Below, piece after piece: positions 47,506 through 55,710 of a stretch of 64,000 bases of DNA. Made by a program: the position numbers and the translations under genes. Source of the DNA: Streptomyces erythrochromogenes. GTDB lineage: Bacteria; Actinomycetota; Actinomycetes; Streptomycetales; Streptomycetaceae. The stretch covers positions 7,227,501-7,291,500 of the forward strand of contig NZ_CP108036.1 in assembly GCF_036170895.1 (NCBI RefSeq), written 5' to 3'. A model generated the notes under the pieces. The model worked only from the letters and a program-made list of their open reading frames with translations. It did not search any database and had not been told where the DNA came from. Every line of letters begins with the position of its first letter. The stretch's first letter is position 1.

Positions 47506-49149
47506 ATGAGCAGCAGTGTGACGCGCGAGGCCTCCTCGAACGAGCCCCCGCGGCCCGCCGACGGACCGGCCGAGCCCAGGATCCCCTCCGCGACGCCCCC
47601 CGCCACCCCCGCCGCGACGGCCGCGCCGCTGCGCAGGGGCGCCCGGCTGGTCCGGCCCGTGCTCGCCGCGCTGTCCGGCGTGCTGCTCTACCTCAGCTTC
47701 CCGCCCCGCCCCCTGTGGTGGCTGGCCCCGCTCGCCCTCGCCCTCCTCGCCGGCTGCCTCCACGGCCGTCGTCCGCGGGCGGGCTTCGGACTCGGCACCC
47801 TCGCGGGCCTCGGCTACCTGCTGCCGCTCCTGGTGTGGACCGGTGAGGAGGTCGGCCCGGTGCCCTGGCTGGCGCTTGCTTCCCTCGAAGCCCTCTTCAT
47901 CGGCCTGACCGGCCTCGGCATCGCCCTCGTCAGCCGGCTCCCGGCCTGGCCGGTGCTCGCCGCCGCCGTCTGGGTCGCGGGCGAGGCCCTGCGCGCCCGG
48001 GCACCGTTCGGCGGGTTCCCCTGGGGCAAGCTCGCCTTCGGACAGGCCGACGGCGTCTTCACCCCGCTCGCCGCCCTCGGCGGCACACCGCTGCTCTCCT
48101 TCGGCGTGGCCCTCTGCGGATTCGGCCTCTACCAAGCCCTCCGCATCGCCCGCCGCCACCCCGGCCGCACCACCGCCGCGCTGACCGCGCTGACCGTCGC
48201 CGCCCCCATCGGCGCCGCCCTCGCCGCCCGCCCCCTGGTCTCCGACGCCCCCGAGGACGGCACCGTCGTGGCCGCCGTCATCCAGGGCAACGTGCCCCGC
48301 CTCGGCCTCGACTTCAACTCCCAGCGCCGTGCCGTCCTCGACAACCACGTCAAGCGCACGGTCCAGCTCGCCGAGGACGTCAAGGCCGGCCGGGCGCCCA
48401 AGCCCGACTTCGTCGTCTGGCCCGAGAACTCCTCCGACCTCGACCCGTACGCCGAACCCGACGCCCACGCCGTCATCGACAAGGCGGTCAAGGCCATCGG
48501 CGTGCCCGTGGCCATCGGCGCGGTCGTCGCCCCCGAGACGGGCCCGCTGCGCAACACGATGATCCTCTGGGACCCCGTCGCGGGCCCCACCGAGACCTAC
48601 GACAAGCGCAAGATCCAGCCCTTCGGCGAGCGCATCCCGATGCGCTCCTTCGTCCGGCTCTTCAGCTCCGACGTGGACCGGGTGCGCCGCGACTTCGGCC
48701 CCGGCAAGGACCCCGGCGTCTTCGACATGGCCGGCACCGGCGTCGGCATGGTCACCTGTTTCGAGGCCGCCTTCGACGACGCCGTCCGCTCCACCGTCCA
48801 GGACGGCGCCCAGGTGATCGCCGTACCGAGCAACAACGCCACCTTCGGCCGCACGCAGATGACCTACCAGCAGCTCGCCATGGACCGGGTCCGCGCCGTC
48901 GAGCACAGCCGCACCGTACTCGTCCCCGTCACCAGCGGCGTCAGTGCCGTCATCCGCCCCGACGGCCGGATCGTCTCGGAGACGAAGATGTTCACCGCGG
49001 ACGCGCTCGTCGCCGAGATCCCGCTGCGCTCCGGCCGCACCCCGGCCACCGTGCTCGGGCCGCTGCCCGAGTACGCCCTGCTGCTGCTCGCCGCGGGAGG
49101 GTTCGGCGTACTCGCCGCCCGCCGGATCCGCGCCCGCCGCGCCGCCTGA
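47506..49149 (+). CDS. lnt: Apolipoprotein N-acyltransferase
   Basis: This 547-aa integral membrane enzyme adds the third acyl chain to the N-terminal Cys of lipoproteins. The N-terminal half has about six transmembrane segments from residue 46. The extracytoplasmic nitrilase-like domain (about 245-500) carries the catalytic Glu in VVWPENSSD, Lys in YDKRKIQPFGERIP and Cys in VTCFEAAF, all present. A final helix ends the protein. The 40-residue N-terminus is Ala/Pro-rich. TACACT (47493-47498) lies 7 nt upstream of ATG 47506 with no Shine-Dalgarno, suggesting a leaderless message. Putative lipoprotein substrates include the protein at 25300-25845. Confidence 0.95.
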   Translation: MSSSVTREASSNEPPRPADGPAEPRIPSATPPATPAATAAPLRRGARLVRPVLAALSGVLLYLSFPPRPLWWLAPLALALLAGCLHGRRPRAGFGLGTLAGLGYLLPLLVWTGEEVGPVPWLALASLEALFIGLTGLGIALVSRLPAWPVLAAAVWVAGEALRARAPFGGFPWGKLAFGQADGVFTPLAALGGTPLLSFGVALCGFGLYQALRIARRHPGRTTAALTALTVAAPIGAALAARPLVSDAPEDGTVVAAVIQGNVPRLGLDFNSQRRAVLDNHVKRTVQLAEDVKAGRAPKPDFVVWPENSSDLDPYAEPDAHAVIDKAVKAIGVPVAIGAVVAPETGPLRNTMILWDPVAGPTETYDKRKIQPFGERIPMRSFVRLFSSDVDRVRRDFGPGKDPGVFDMAGTGVGMVTCFEAAFDDAVRSTVQDGAQVIAVPSNNATFGRTQMTYQQLAMDRVRAVEHSRTVLVPVTSGVSAVIRPDGRIVSETKMFTADALVAEIPLRSGRTPATVLGPLPEYALLLLAAGGFGVLAARRIRARRAA

Positions 49150-49184
49150 GACGGGACCGGCCCCCGGCCTCGTAGGGTCGGGGG

Positions 49185-49670
49185 ATGACCACACCTGACT
49201 TCATCCGGCGGATCCGCGAGTCCGCCGGGCACCAGCTGCTCCTCCTGCCCGGGGTCACGGCCATCGTCCTCGACGACCTGGGCAGGGTGCTGCTCGGCCG
49301 GCGCTCCGACACCGGGCGGTGGTCCGTGGTCGGCGGCATCGCCGAGCCGGGCGAGCAGCCGGCCGATACCGCCGTGCGCGAGGTGTACGAGGAGACGGCC
49401 GTGCGCTGCGTGCCCGAGCGGGTGGTCCTCGTCCAGATGCTCGCCCCGATCACCTACCCCAACGGCGACGTCTGCCAGTTCCAGGACATCACCTTCCGCT
49501 GCCGCGCCACCGGCGGCGAGGCGCGGGCCAACGACCACGAGTCCCTCGAAGTGGCCTGGTTCGACGTGGACGCGCTGCCCCCGCTGGAGTCCTTCGCCCT
49601 GGACCGGATCCACCGGGCCCTGCGCGAGGAACCCACCTGGTTCGAGGTCCCCGCCGCGATCGCGGAGTAG
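49185..49670 (+). CDS. Nudix hydrolase
   Basis: This 161-aa single-domain Nudix enzyme has the box GGIAEPGEQPADTAVREVYEETA (about residues 46-68), in which the REVYEE catalytic core is intact and the usual final Gly is Ala. The surrounding strands (PGVTAIVLDDLGRVLLGRRSDTGRWSVVGG and the late VAWFDVDALPPLESFALDRI) fit the family. The substrate is a nucleoside diphosphate derivative of unknown identity. TAGGGT (49173-49178) ends 6 nt before ATG 49185, so the mRNA may be leaderless. It follows lnt by 35 bp. Confidence 0.92.
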   Translation: MTTPDFIRRIRESAGHQLLLLPGVTAIVLDDLGRVLLGRRSDTGRWSVVGGIAEPGEQPADTAVREVYEETAVRCVPERVVLVQMLAPITYPNGDVCQFQDITFRCRATGGEARANDHESLEVAWFDVDALPPLESFALDRIHRALREEPTWFEVPAAIAE

Positions 49671-49705
49671 GGCGAGCCTTGTCGATCATGATCGGTCCGG
49701 CCGAC

Positions 49706-49733
49706 TGGACCTGCCGCGGGTGAGCTGTAGGGT
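49706..49733 (+). promoter_or_regulatory. Probable promoter of the acyltransferase gene
   Basis: TGGACC (49706-49711) and TAGGGT (49728-49733), 16-bp spacer, giving about 50 nt of leader before ATG 49791. A perfect 12-bp palindrome CGATCATGATCG (49683-49694) lies just upstream and may be an operator or the end of the Nudix transcript. Confidence 0.45.
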
Positions 49734-49790
49734 TCCGCTGACCCGACGGCGTCAATCGGACCGTCATCTACTTCAGGGGGCGGTCGAGGC

Positions 49791-50999
49791 ATGAGCGCAG
49801 GCGGAGCGGCCGGAATACCGCGGGCGGGCGGGCGCGCAGACACCGCGGCGCCGCCCGCAGGAACACCGGGCCCGCGCCTCGCGGCCCTCGACGCCGTCCG
49901 GGTGCTCGCCGCGCTCTCCGTGCTCTTCTACCACTACGCGGCCCTCGACAGCGCCTGGGGCGAGCCGGCCGAGGACGTCTTCCCCGGCGCGCACGCACTG
50001 GCCGTCTACGGCTGGCTCGGCGTCGAGATTTTCTTCCTGGTCAGCGGCTTCGTCATCTGCATGAGCGCCTGGGGCCGCACCGTGGGCGACTTCGCGGTCT
50101 CCCGGGTCTCCCGGCTCTTCCCCGCCTACTGGGCGGCGGTGGCCTTCACCTCCCTCGTGCTGTTCGCCTGGCCCGAGATGCGCAAGGTCGGGTCGGTCAG
50201 CGACGTCGTGGTGAATCTCTCGATGCTCCAGGCAGGGATCGGCGTCCCCCACGTGGACGACGCGTACTGGACGCTCTTCGTCGAGCTCAAGTTCTACGTA
50301 CTGTTCGCGGTCGTCGTCATGCGCGGCGTGACCTACCGCAACTGCGTCCTCTTCTGCGGGATCTGGACCCTCGCCGGCGCCGTGGCCCCGGCCGTGGACA
50401 ACGGCCTGCTCTCCTTCTTCGCGGTGTCGTCGGCGTCCCCGTACTTCATCGCCGGCATCGCCTTCTACCTGATGCGCCGCTTCCGGCCGAACGCCGTCCT
50501 GTGGGCCGTGGTCGGCGTGCAGTTCCTCCTCGCCCAGCACCACGTGCACGCCCGCATGGTCTCCAGCCTGGGCCGCAGGGCCACCGAGCAGACGCCCGCC
50601 TGGCCGGCCCACGTGATCATCCTGCTCGGCTTCGCCCTCATGGCGGCCATCGCGCTCGGCGTCCTCGACCGCGTCCGGTGGGGCTGGCTCCCGCACGCCG
50701 GAGCGGTCACCTACCCGCTCTACCTGATCCACATGATGGCCGGGCTGACCTTCATCCACCACTTCCGCCGCGATGTCGCGCCCGTCCCGCTGGCCATCGG
50801 CGTGACCGCCCTCATGGTGGTGCTCGCCTGGCTCGTCCACCGGCTCGTGGAACGCCCGCTGGGCCGCGTACTGCGCGACGGCCTGCGGCGCGGGGTGCAG
50901 GACATCCGCTCGGGGACCCCGCGGCCGGCGCCGCTCGGGCGGCTGCCCGTACAGCCCTCCGCGCCCGAGGCGGAACGCATCCCGGCGGGACGCCGCTGA
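49791..50999 (+). CDS. Acyltransferase family membrane protein (Acyl_transf_3)
   Basis: This 402-aa integral membrane acyltransferase of the OafA/YrhL type probably adds acetyl or other acyl groups to a sugar, polymer or lipid at the membrane. The first helix contains the R-x10-H motif (LAALDAVRVLAALSVLFYHYAAL), followed by VEIFFLVSGFVICMSAWGR, RVSRLFPAYWAAV and about ten transmembrane helices in all. The C-terminal 50 residues are cytoplasmic and Pro/Arg-rich. CAGGGGGC is about 10 nt before ATG 49791. The gene is convergent with the S1 protease gene. Confidence 0.92.
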   Translation: MSAGGAAGIPRAGGRADTAAPPAGTPGPRLAALDAVRVLAALSVLFYHYAALDSAWGEPAEDVFPGAHALAVYGWLGVEIFFLVSGFVICMSAWGRTVGDFAVSRVSRLFPAYWAAVAFTSLVLFAWPEMRKVGSVSDVVVNLSMLQAGIGVPHVDDAYWTLFVELKFYVLFAVVVMRGVTYRNCVLFCGIWTLAGAVAPAVDNGLLSFFAVSSASPYFIAGIAFYLMRRFRPNAVLWAVVGVQFLLAQHHVHARMVSSLGRRATEQTPAWPAHVIILLGFALMAAIALGVLDRVRWGWLPHAGAVTYPLYLIHMMAGLTFIHHFRRDVAPVPLAIGVTALMVVLAWLVHRLVERPLGRVLRDGLRRGVQDIRSGTPRPAPLGRLPVQPSAPEAERIPAGRR

Positions 51000-51036
51000 A
51001 GCACTCCTCGTGCCGCCCGCGTCGGGCGTAGGCCGG

Positions 51037-51813
51037 TCAGCCGTCGACCGCGGCCTCCCGGTACAGCTCCACCGCCTGATCGCCCATCACCGCGCTGTAC
51101 GAGATCTCCGGTACGGTTCCTCCGCCCTCGTAGCCCCCGAGCACCCCGGCCAGGGCACCGTCCACCAGCCAGGGGCTGCCGCTGGTGCCGCCGCTGAGAT
51201 CGGGGCAGCCGATCCGGCGCTGGGTCGGGGAGAGCAGGCCGGTGCTGTTGGCGCAGCGCAGCGGGGCCTCCATCGTCCTCGGGTAGCCGATGACCGTCAC
51301 CCTCGCCCCGGCGGGCTGCTCGGCCGCGACCGGGAAGCCGCCCACGAGGTCCTCGACGCGGCGGGTCTGCCCGCCGTCCACCGGGGCCACCGTCGCGAAG
51401 GCGATGTCGGCGTCCGGGTCCTGCCCGGCCGTCCACTCCGGCGCCACGAACACGCCGGTGATCTTCCACAGGCCGTACGGGGCGCTCCCGTCCCGGTACC
51501 CCGGTGCGAAGACGGTGGTGTCCGTCCTCTCCACGCAGTGGGCCGCCGTGGCGATCACGTCCCGGTCGTCGCTGCGCACCACCGCGGCGGTGCAGAAGTG
51601 CCCGCCGTCGAGGCCGCCGGCGAAGAGCGCGCCCACCCGGTCTGCCTCGGCGCCGGGCCGAGCCCACGCAGTGATGCCCAGAGGCGGGCCGGAGGCGGCA
51701 TCGGGCAGGTCCACACCGATCAGCGCGGCCATCGCGGTCAGCGCGAGCAGGATCCGTGATGCCCGCCGCGCACGGGAGCGCCGGGCCGTTCGGGGGAGCA
51801 TGTCGTGGATCAT
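51037..51813 (-). CDS. Secreted trypsin-like serine protease (S1 family)
   Basis: This 258-aa secreted protease has a basic n-region (PRTARRSRARR), a hydrophobic core of about 17 residues and probable cleavage near DAASG. The catalytic triad is His in ATAAHC, Asp in PDADIAF and Ser in SGGTSGSP. The second cysteine of the active-site disulfide (CVERT and FCTAAVV) is in the usual place. The P1 pocket cannot be read with certainty. ATG 51813 has GGTGG shortly upstream; ATG 51801 is the alternative. Four TGAA repeats upstream (51863-51897) resemble a PHO box on the coding strand. Confidence 0.88.
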   Translation of the reverse strand: MIHDMLPRTARRSRARRASRILLALTAMAALIGVDLPDAASGPPLGITAWARPGAEADRVGALFAGGLDGGHFCTAAVVRSDDRDVIATAAHCVERTDTTVFAPGYRDGSAPYGLWKITGVFVAPEWTAGQDPDADIAFATVAPVDGGQTRRVEDLVGGFPVAAEQPAGARVTVIGYPRTMEAPLRCANSTGLLSPTQRRIGCPDLSGGTSGSPWLVDGALAGVLGGYEGGGTVPEISYSAVMGDQAVELYREAAVDG

Positions 51814-51860
51814 GATTTCCACCCTGCCCGCCGAACCTATGACCGGAGGGCGGAGTTCCG

Positions 51861-51900
51861 TATGAATCTCCTGTGAATCGCGTGAAGGCGTCGTGAAACC
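51861..51900 (-). promoter_or_regulatory. Four spaced TTCA repeats, PHO-box-like
   Basis: On the strand of the protease gene, TTCA occurs four times with spacings of 11, 9 and 11 bp (TGAA at 51863, 51874, 51883 and 51894 on the plus strand). PhoP boxes in streptomycetes are 11-bp direct repeats of GTTCACC-like units. Agreement outside the TTCA core is poor. Confidence 0.35.
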
Positions 51901-51976
51901 CCGGCCATGACCGGACGAGACGGTTCCGAACGACACAGCCCCGGACGAGACGCCCGTGCCGCGCACCGCCGCGGGA

Positions 51977-53431
51977 TCAGTCGCGGCGCTCGTACACCGT
52001 CACCCGGCGCCCCCGCACCTGCCGGTCCTCCACCACCGCGAACCGCTCCCGCAGCACCGCCGTCTTCGCCTTGTCCCGTTCCGCCGAAGGAGCCTTCGCG
52101 ACCTCCGCCGAGTCCGTCACCAGCAGCACCCGCCGCTGCTCCAGCAGCGCCTCCCGGATCCGCGCCGGCTGCGCCTCCTCGCCCTTGAGGGTGGCCGAGG
52201 CCACCGGGCTCTCGGCCAGCGCCAGGTCGGTCAGGCCCGTGAAGGCGCCGGGGGAGACCAGCGCCGTGTCCCGCCGCGCGGCCGGTACGAACAGCACGGC
52301 GTCACCGTCCCGCTTCAGCAGGGCCACCTCTCCGGCCACCGCCAGCACGTCGTCGACCCGGCTGGCCGGGGCACGCCTGCCCAGCTCCACCGGCAGCAGG
52401 GCCAGCACCGAGACGGCGACCACCCCCGGCACCAGCAGGGCCGACGCCTTCGGGAACCGGGGCGCGCAGGCCCGTACGGCAGCCCCGAGGGCCGCGCCGA
52501 TCAGCAGCGCCAGACCCACCATGGCGAACAGCACGTACCGGTCCAGGAACAGCGGCTGGACCAGGGACAGCGCGATCAGCCCGAGCTGAGGCACCGCCAG
52601 CAGCGGCAGCCCCACCGCCGCCGCCGAGAGCCGCGACCGGTCCGGCCGGTCCGCCCACGCCCCCAGCGCGCCGATCGCCAGCAGGATCCCCGGGCCGATC
52701 AGCATGTGCCAGGTCAGCGGCGGTATCCAGGACACCTGGTCGGACTGGCCCCGGCTGAACAGGACCAGCGGCAGTGCCCCCGCCGCCGCCCCGGATCCGT
52801 ACGCCGCCCAGCGCAGCCACACCCCGCGCCGCGCCCGCACCCACCACAGGGTCGCCGCGTGCGCGGGCAGGGCCAGCAGCGACAGCCAGTTCAGCAGCGC
52901 GCACACCAGCACGACCGCCCCGTACGCCGCCCAGCGCGGCCACGTCCGCCGCCCGGGCCGGTCCTCCAGCAGCGACACCAGCAGCAGGGCCGACAGCCCG
53001 GCCCCCGCCGCGACCAGCGCGTACGGCCTGCCCTCCTGGAGGTAGAACTGGACGGCCGGCAGCAGCCCGAGCGCCAGCCCGCCCCCGAGCCCCGCCCAGC
53101 AGCCCGCCAGGCGCCGCCCGATGACGGCCACGCACACCGCGGCGCACGCCACCGCCAGCACGGAGGGCAGCCGCAGGGTCGTCGTACTCGCCCCGAACAC
53201 CTCGAAGAGGCCGTGCATCAAAAGGTAGTAGAACCCGTGGACGGCGTCGACGTTCCCGAGCATCCGCCAGATCTCGCCCGCCGACCGCCCGGCCACCTGC
53301 CAGGTCGCCGCCTCGTCGCGCCACACGCTGTCCTGCCGGGAGAGCCCCCACAGACCGAGCGCCAGGGTCCAGAGGAAGGGGACGAGACAGAGGAGCGGCC
53401 CGCGTCGGGCCGCGGGTATGTGGCAACGCAT
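51977..53431 (-). CDS. GT39-type membrane mannosyltransferase-like protein
   Basis: This 484-aa multi-pass membrane protein of the ArnT/PMT glycosyltransferase 39 superfamily has its first transmembrane segment at about 13-30 and the acidic catalytic region SRQDSVWRDEAATWQVAG right after it (the D-E pair that binds the polyprenyl-phosphate sugar). About ten further helices run up to residue 380, and the C-terminal soluble domain is about 385-484. It probably transfers a sugar from a polyprenyl phosphate to an extracytoplasmic acceptor. ATG 53431 lacks a close Shine-Dalgarno. It is divergent from the GNAT-AAA+ gene (160 bp apart). Confidence 0.88.
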   Translation of the reverse strand: MRCHIPAARRGPLLCLVPFLWTLALGLWGLSRQDSVWRDEAATWQVAGRSAGEIWRMLGNVDAVHGFYYLLMHGLFEVFGASTTTLRLPSVLAVACAAVCVAVIGRRLAGCWAGLGGGLALGLLPAVQFYLQEGRPYALVAAGAGLSALLLVSLLEDRPGRRTWPRWAAYGAVVLVCALLNWLSLLALPAHAATLWWVRARRGVWLRWAAYGSGAAAGALPLVLFSRGQSDQVSWIPPLTWHMLIGPGILLAIGALGAWADRPDRSRLSAAAVGLPLLAVPQLGLIALSLVQPLFLDRYVLFAMVGLALLIGAALGAAVRACAPRFPKASALLVPGVVAVSVLALLPVELGRRAPASRVDDVLAVAGEVALLKRDGDAVLFVPAARRDTALVSPGAFTGLTDLALAESPVASATLKGEEAQPARIREALLEQRRVLLVTDSAEVAKAPSAERDKAKTAVLRERFAVVEDRQVRGRRVTVYERRD

Positions 53432-53591
53432 GAAAGTGCTGGGATCCTCGGTCTGGCGTTCGGGCGGAAACCACAGTCTATGGACGCCACGGAGGGTTTC
53501 CGGACCGCCTGTTGTGCACCGCGGAGCGAGATCGCCGGGCCCGCCCGCACCTAGCCTCGCCGCAAGGAGCACGAACGAGGGGCGGTACCCG

Positions 53592-54881
53592 GTGAACTGG
53601 CTCATCCACGACTACCGCGAGAGCGATCTCGCAGCGGTGGTCCACCTGATCGACACCACGGCCGAACTCGGCCAGGAGTCCGTGTTCTCGCTCGCCGAGT
53701 GCATCAGCGCGCTCACCGGCCGGCAGCCCTGCGTCGTCGCCGTCCACCAGGGCGTCCCGATCGGCGCGGCCCTCGCCTGCGTCACCGGCGAGCGCGCCTG
53801 GGTCATGCGCATCGCGATCGCCGCCGGCTGGCGCGGCCGGGGACTCGCCAGCGCCCTCCTCGTCGAGCTGGAACGGCGGCTCATCGCCGCCCGCGTCGGC
53901 CGCATCGCCTACGTCCTGCCCGAGGAGGACCTGCTCGGCGAAGGCCTCCTCAACGCCGGCTACACCCGGCAGCCCGCCGTCGCCTACTTCGAGAAGACCG
54001 AGCCGCTCCACGGACCGGCCGCCGGCCTCCTCGACGACCTCGGCGGCCGCTTCCTGCCGAACGACCTGTGGTCGAAGGTCGCCGGCATGGAGAAGGAGAA
54101 GGACCTCATCGAGCGGCGCGTGGTGCTGCCGCTCGCCGAGCCCGAGCGCGCCGCCTCGCACGGAGTGCGGCCGCCGCGCGCCATCACCCTCTTCGGCCCG
54201 CCCGGTACCGGGAAGACCACCTTCGCCCGGGCCATCGCCTCCCGGCTCGGCTGGCCCTTCGTGGAACTGCTGCCCTCACGGCTCGCCGACGAGGGCAACC
54301 TGGCCGCGGCGCTGCGCGACGCCTTCGCCCGGATCGCGGAACTGGAGCGCGTCCTCGTCTTCATCGACGAGGTGGAGGAGATCGCCCCGGTGCGCACCGA
54401 GCCCGCGCAGCCCGGCGGCATCCACGGCGTCACGAACGAGCTGCTGAAGCTGATACCGGGCTTCCGGGAGGGCGACGAACGGCTCCTCGTGTGCGCCACC
54501 AACTCCATCCGCTCCCTGGACCCGGCCTTCCTGCGGCCCGGGCGCTTCGACTACCTCATCCCGATCGGCACCCCTGACGCCGGGGCCCGCGCCGCGATCT
54601 GGGCCCGCTACACGGCGGGCCGCGCCGACGTCGACGTCAGCGCCCTGGTCGGGGCGACCGAACTGTTCACCCCGGCCGACATCGAGCACGCGGCGCGGAT
54701 CGCGGCACAGGTGTCCTTCGAACGGGACCTGGAGGCGGTGGGCGCGCGCGGCGCGGCGGCCGCGCAGCTCGGCGCGACCACGCGGGACTACCTGGAGGCC
54801 GTCCGGCAGTGCAGGCCGACGGTGACCCCGGCGATGACCGGCGAGTTCGAGGCGGACATCACCGCGCACGCGCGCTTTTGA
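53592..54881 (+). CDS. GNAT acetyltransferase - AAA+ ATPase fusion protein
   Basis: This 429-aa protein has an N-terminal GNAT domain (residues about 3-135) with the acetyl-CoA loop AAGWRGRGLASALL (78-90), then a short linker. A classical AAA+ domain (about 165-415) follows with Walker A GPPGTGKT (202-209), Walker B VLVFIDE (254-260) and the arginine-finger region FLRPGRFDYLIPIGTP. The AAA+ part resembles FtsH/proteasomal ATPase cores rather than CbxX. GTG 53592 is in the position where related proteins begin. Its stop is followed by a triplicated 13-bp sequence and two hairpins. Function is unknown; the fusion suggests acetylation-linked remodelling (inference). Confidence 0.88.
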   Translation: MNWLIHDYRESDLAAVVHLIDTTAELGQESVFSLAECISALTGRQPCVVAVHQGVPIGAALACVTGERAWVMRIAIAAGWRGRGLASALLVELERRLIAARVGRIAYVLPEEDLLGEGLLNAGYTRQPAVAYFEKTEPLHGPAAGLLDDLGGRFLPNDLWSKVAGMEKEKDLIERRVVLPLAEPERAASHGVRPPRAITLFGPPGTGKTTFARAIASRLGWPFVELLPSRLADEGNLAAALRDAFARIAELERVLVFIDEVEEIAPVRTEPAQPGGIHGVTNELLKLIPGFREGDERLLVCATNSIRSLDPAFLRPGRFDYLIPIGTPDAGARAAIWARYTAGRADVDVSALVGATELFTPADIEHAARIAAQVSFERDLEAVGARGAAAAQLGATTRDYLEAVRQCRPTVTPAMTGEFEADITAHARF

Positions 54882-54912
54882 ACCGAGCTTCTGAACCGCG
54901 CTTCTGAACTCC
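54874..54912. repeat. Three tandem 13-bp repeats over the AAA+ stop codon
   Basis: GCTTTTGAACCGA, GCTTCTGAACCGC and GCTTCTGAACTCC follow each other without gap. The first contains the stop codon of the GNAT-AAA+ gene. The 13-bp period places a TGA in each of the three forward frames (54879, 54892, 54905). Confidence 0.8.
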
Positions 54913-54937
54913 GTCCCCCGGTTGCGGCGGGGGACGG
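54911..54937. terminator. Perfect 10-bp hairpin
   Basis: CCGTCCCCCG (54911-54920), 7-nt loop, exact complement (54928-54937). First of two hairpins between the GNAT-AAA+ gene (+) and the kinase-partner gene (-). Confidence 0.75.
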
Positions 54938-54950
54938 GACCAACGCCGGT

Positions 54951-54976
54951 GCCCGGCCCCCGTCAGGGGGCCGGGC
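54951..54976. terminator. Perfect 11-bp hairpin
   Basis: GCCCGGCCCCC (54951-54961), loop GTCA, exact complement (54966-54976). Second of two hairpins; together they can end transcription from both sides. Confidence 0.8.
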
Positions 54977-55001
54977 GGGCCGGGTCGGCTACCGCCGGGG
55001 C

Positions 55002-55121
55002 ATGGGCTTCGTCATCTTCACGACCCTCCCCGGCCTCGCTCTGCTGCTGACCGCGATGGCCCACCTCGACGGCGGACGGGCCGTCATCCGGCTCCCGGCT
55101 GGCGGGAGCAGTGGTACGTGA
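55002..55121 (+). pseudogene. Shrunken DUF6191-like gene (39 codons)
   Basis: The 39-aa frame starts MGFVIFTTLPGLALLLTAMA, a single membrane helix, and ends HLDGGRAVIRLPAGG. Both ends resemble the beginning and end of small DUF6191-type proteins, which as I recall carry a longer charged middle part before a V/H-DLDxGxAVIRLP end. The middle seems deleted in frame. The stop lies inside the antisense 3' end of the kinase-partner gene (38-bp overlap). It may be a remnant or a real small membrane protein; the similarity is from memory and short. Confidence 0.4.
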
Positions 55122-55710
55122 AGTTCACGGAAGCCGTGCGCTGCGCCGGCGACAGCAGTTGGAGCTCGGCCTTCGCCTGGTAGTCGCCCGTCCCCTGGAA
55201 CGTCCACAGCAGGTGCAGCCGGGCCTCGCGCTGCCCGCGCGGAACCCGCTCGGTCAGCTCCTCGGACTTGGTGCCGTCGCTGCGGACCCAGCGGTAGGTG
55301 AGCGTCCCCGGTCGGCCGTCGGTGGCCACGACGGCCACCACGTCGGCGGTCGCGTCGCACGCCGGACCGGCCGGATCGGTGCTCACGGCCACGTCGCCGA
55401 CCTGGATCCCCGGACCGAACCGCTGCCATCCGAGGTACGCGAGGACCGCGGCCAGCACGACCGCGGCGAGCGCGTACCGGCGCAGCCCGGCACCCCGACG
55501 CCGCCGGGGCGCGGCCGCCACGGCCACGGCGGCGTCCAGCGGGAACGGCGCGGGCATGGCGGCGGTGACCCCGGGCCCGAAGCGGAGCACGGACCCCTCG
55601 ACGCGGTCGGGCGCCACCGGCTCCGCCGGCGCGGGCGGCCCGCTGAACCAGTGGCTCCCGAGGACGGTCGCGCTGTAGTCGTCGCCCTCGGGGGCGCGGG
55701 GATCGCTCAT
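55084..55710 (-). CDS. Single-pass membrane protein coupled to the Ser/Thr kinase
   Basis: This 208-aa protein has a cytoplasmic N-terminal region (1-75, Pro/Ala-rich, with RFGPGVTAAMPAPFP), one transmembrane helix (about 79-94) and an extracellular Ig-like beta domain (about 100-205) with cysteines in GPACDATADVV and the last strand NFTYHCSRQPG. This outside domain resembles in layout the C-terminal domain of the neighbouring kinase. The start ATG overlaps the kinase stop by 4 bp (ATGA), so both are made together. It is probably a partner or co-receptor of the kinase (inference). Confidence 0.82.
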   Translation of the reverse strand: MSDPRAPEGDDYSATVLGSHWFSGPPAPAEPVAPDRVEGSVLRFGPGVTAAMPAPFPLDAAVAVAAAPRRRRGAGLRRYALAAVVLAAVLAYLGWQRFGPGIQVGDVAVSTDPAGPACDATADVVAVVATDGRPGTLTYRWVRSDGTKSEELTERVPRGQREARLHLLWTFQGTGDYQAKAELQLLSPAQRTASVNFTYHCSRQPGAG

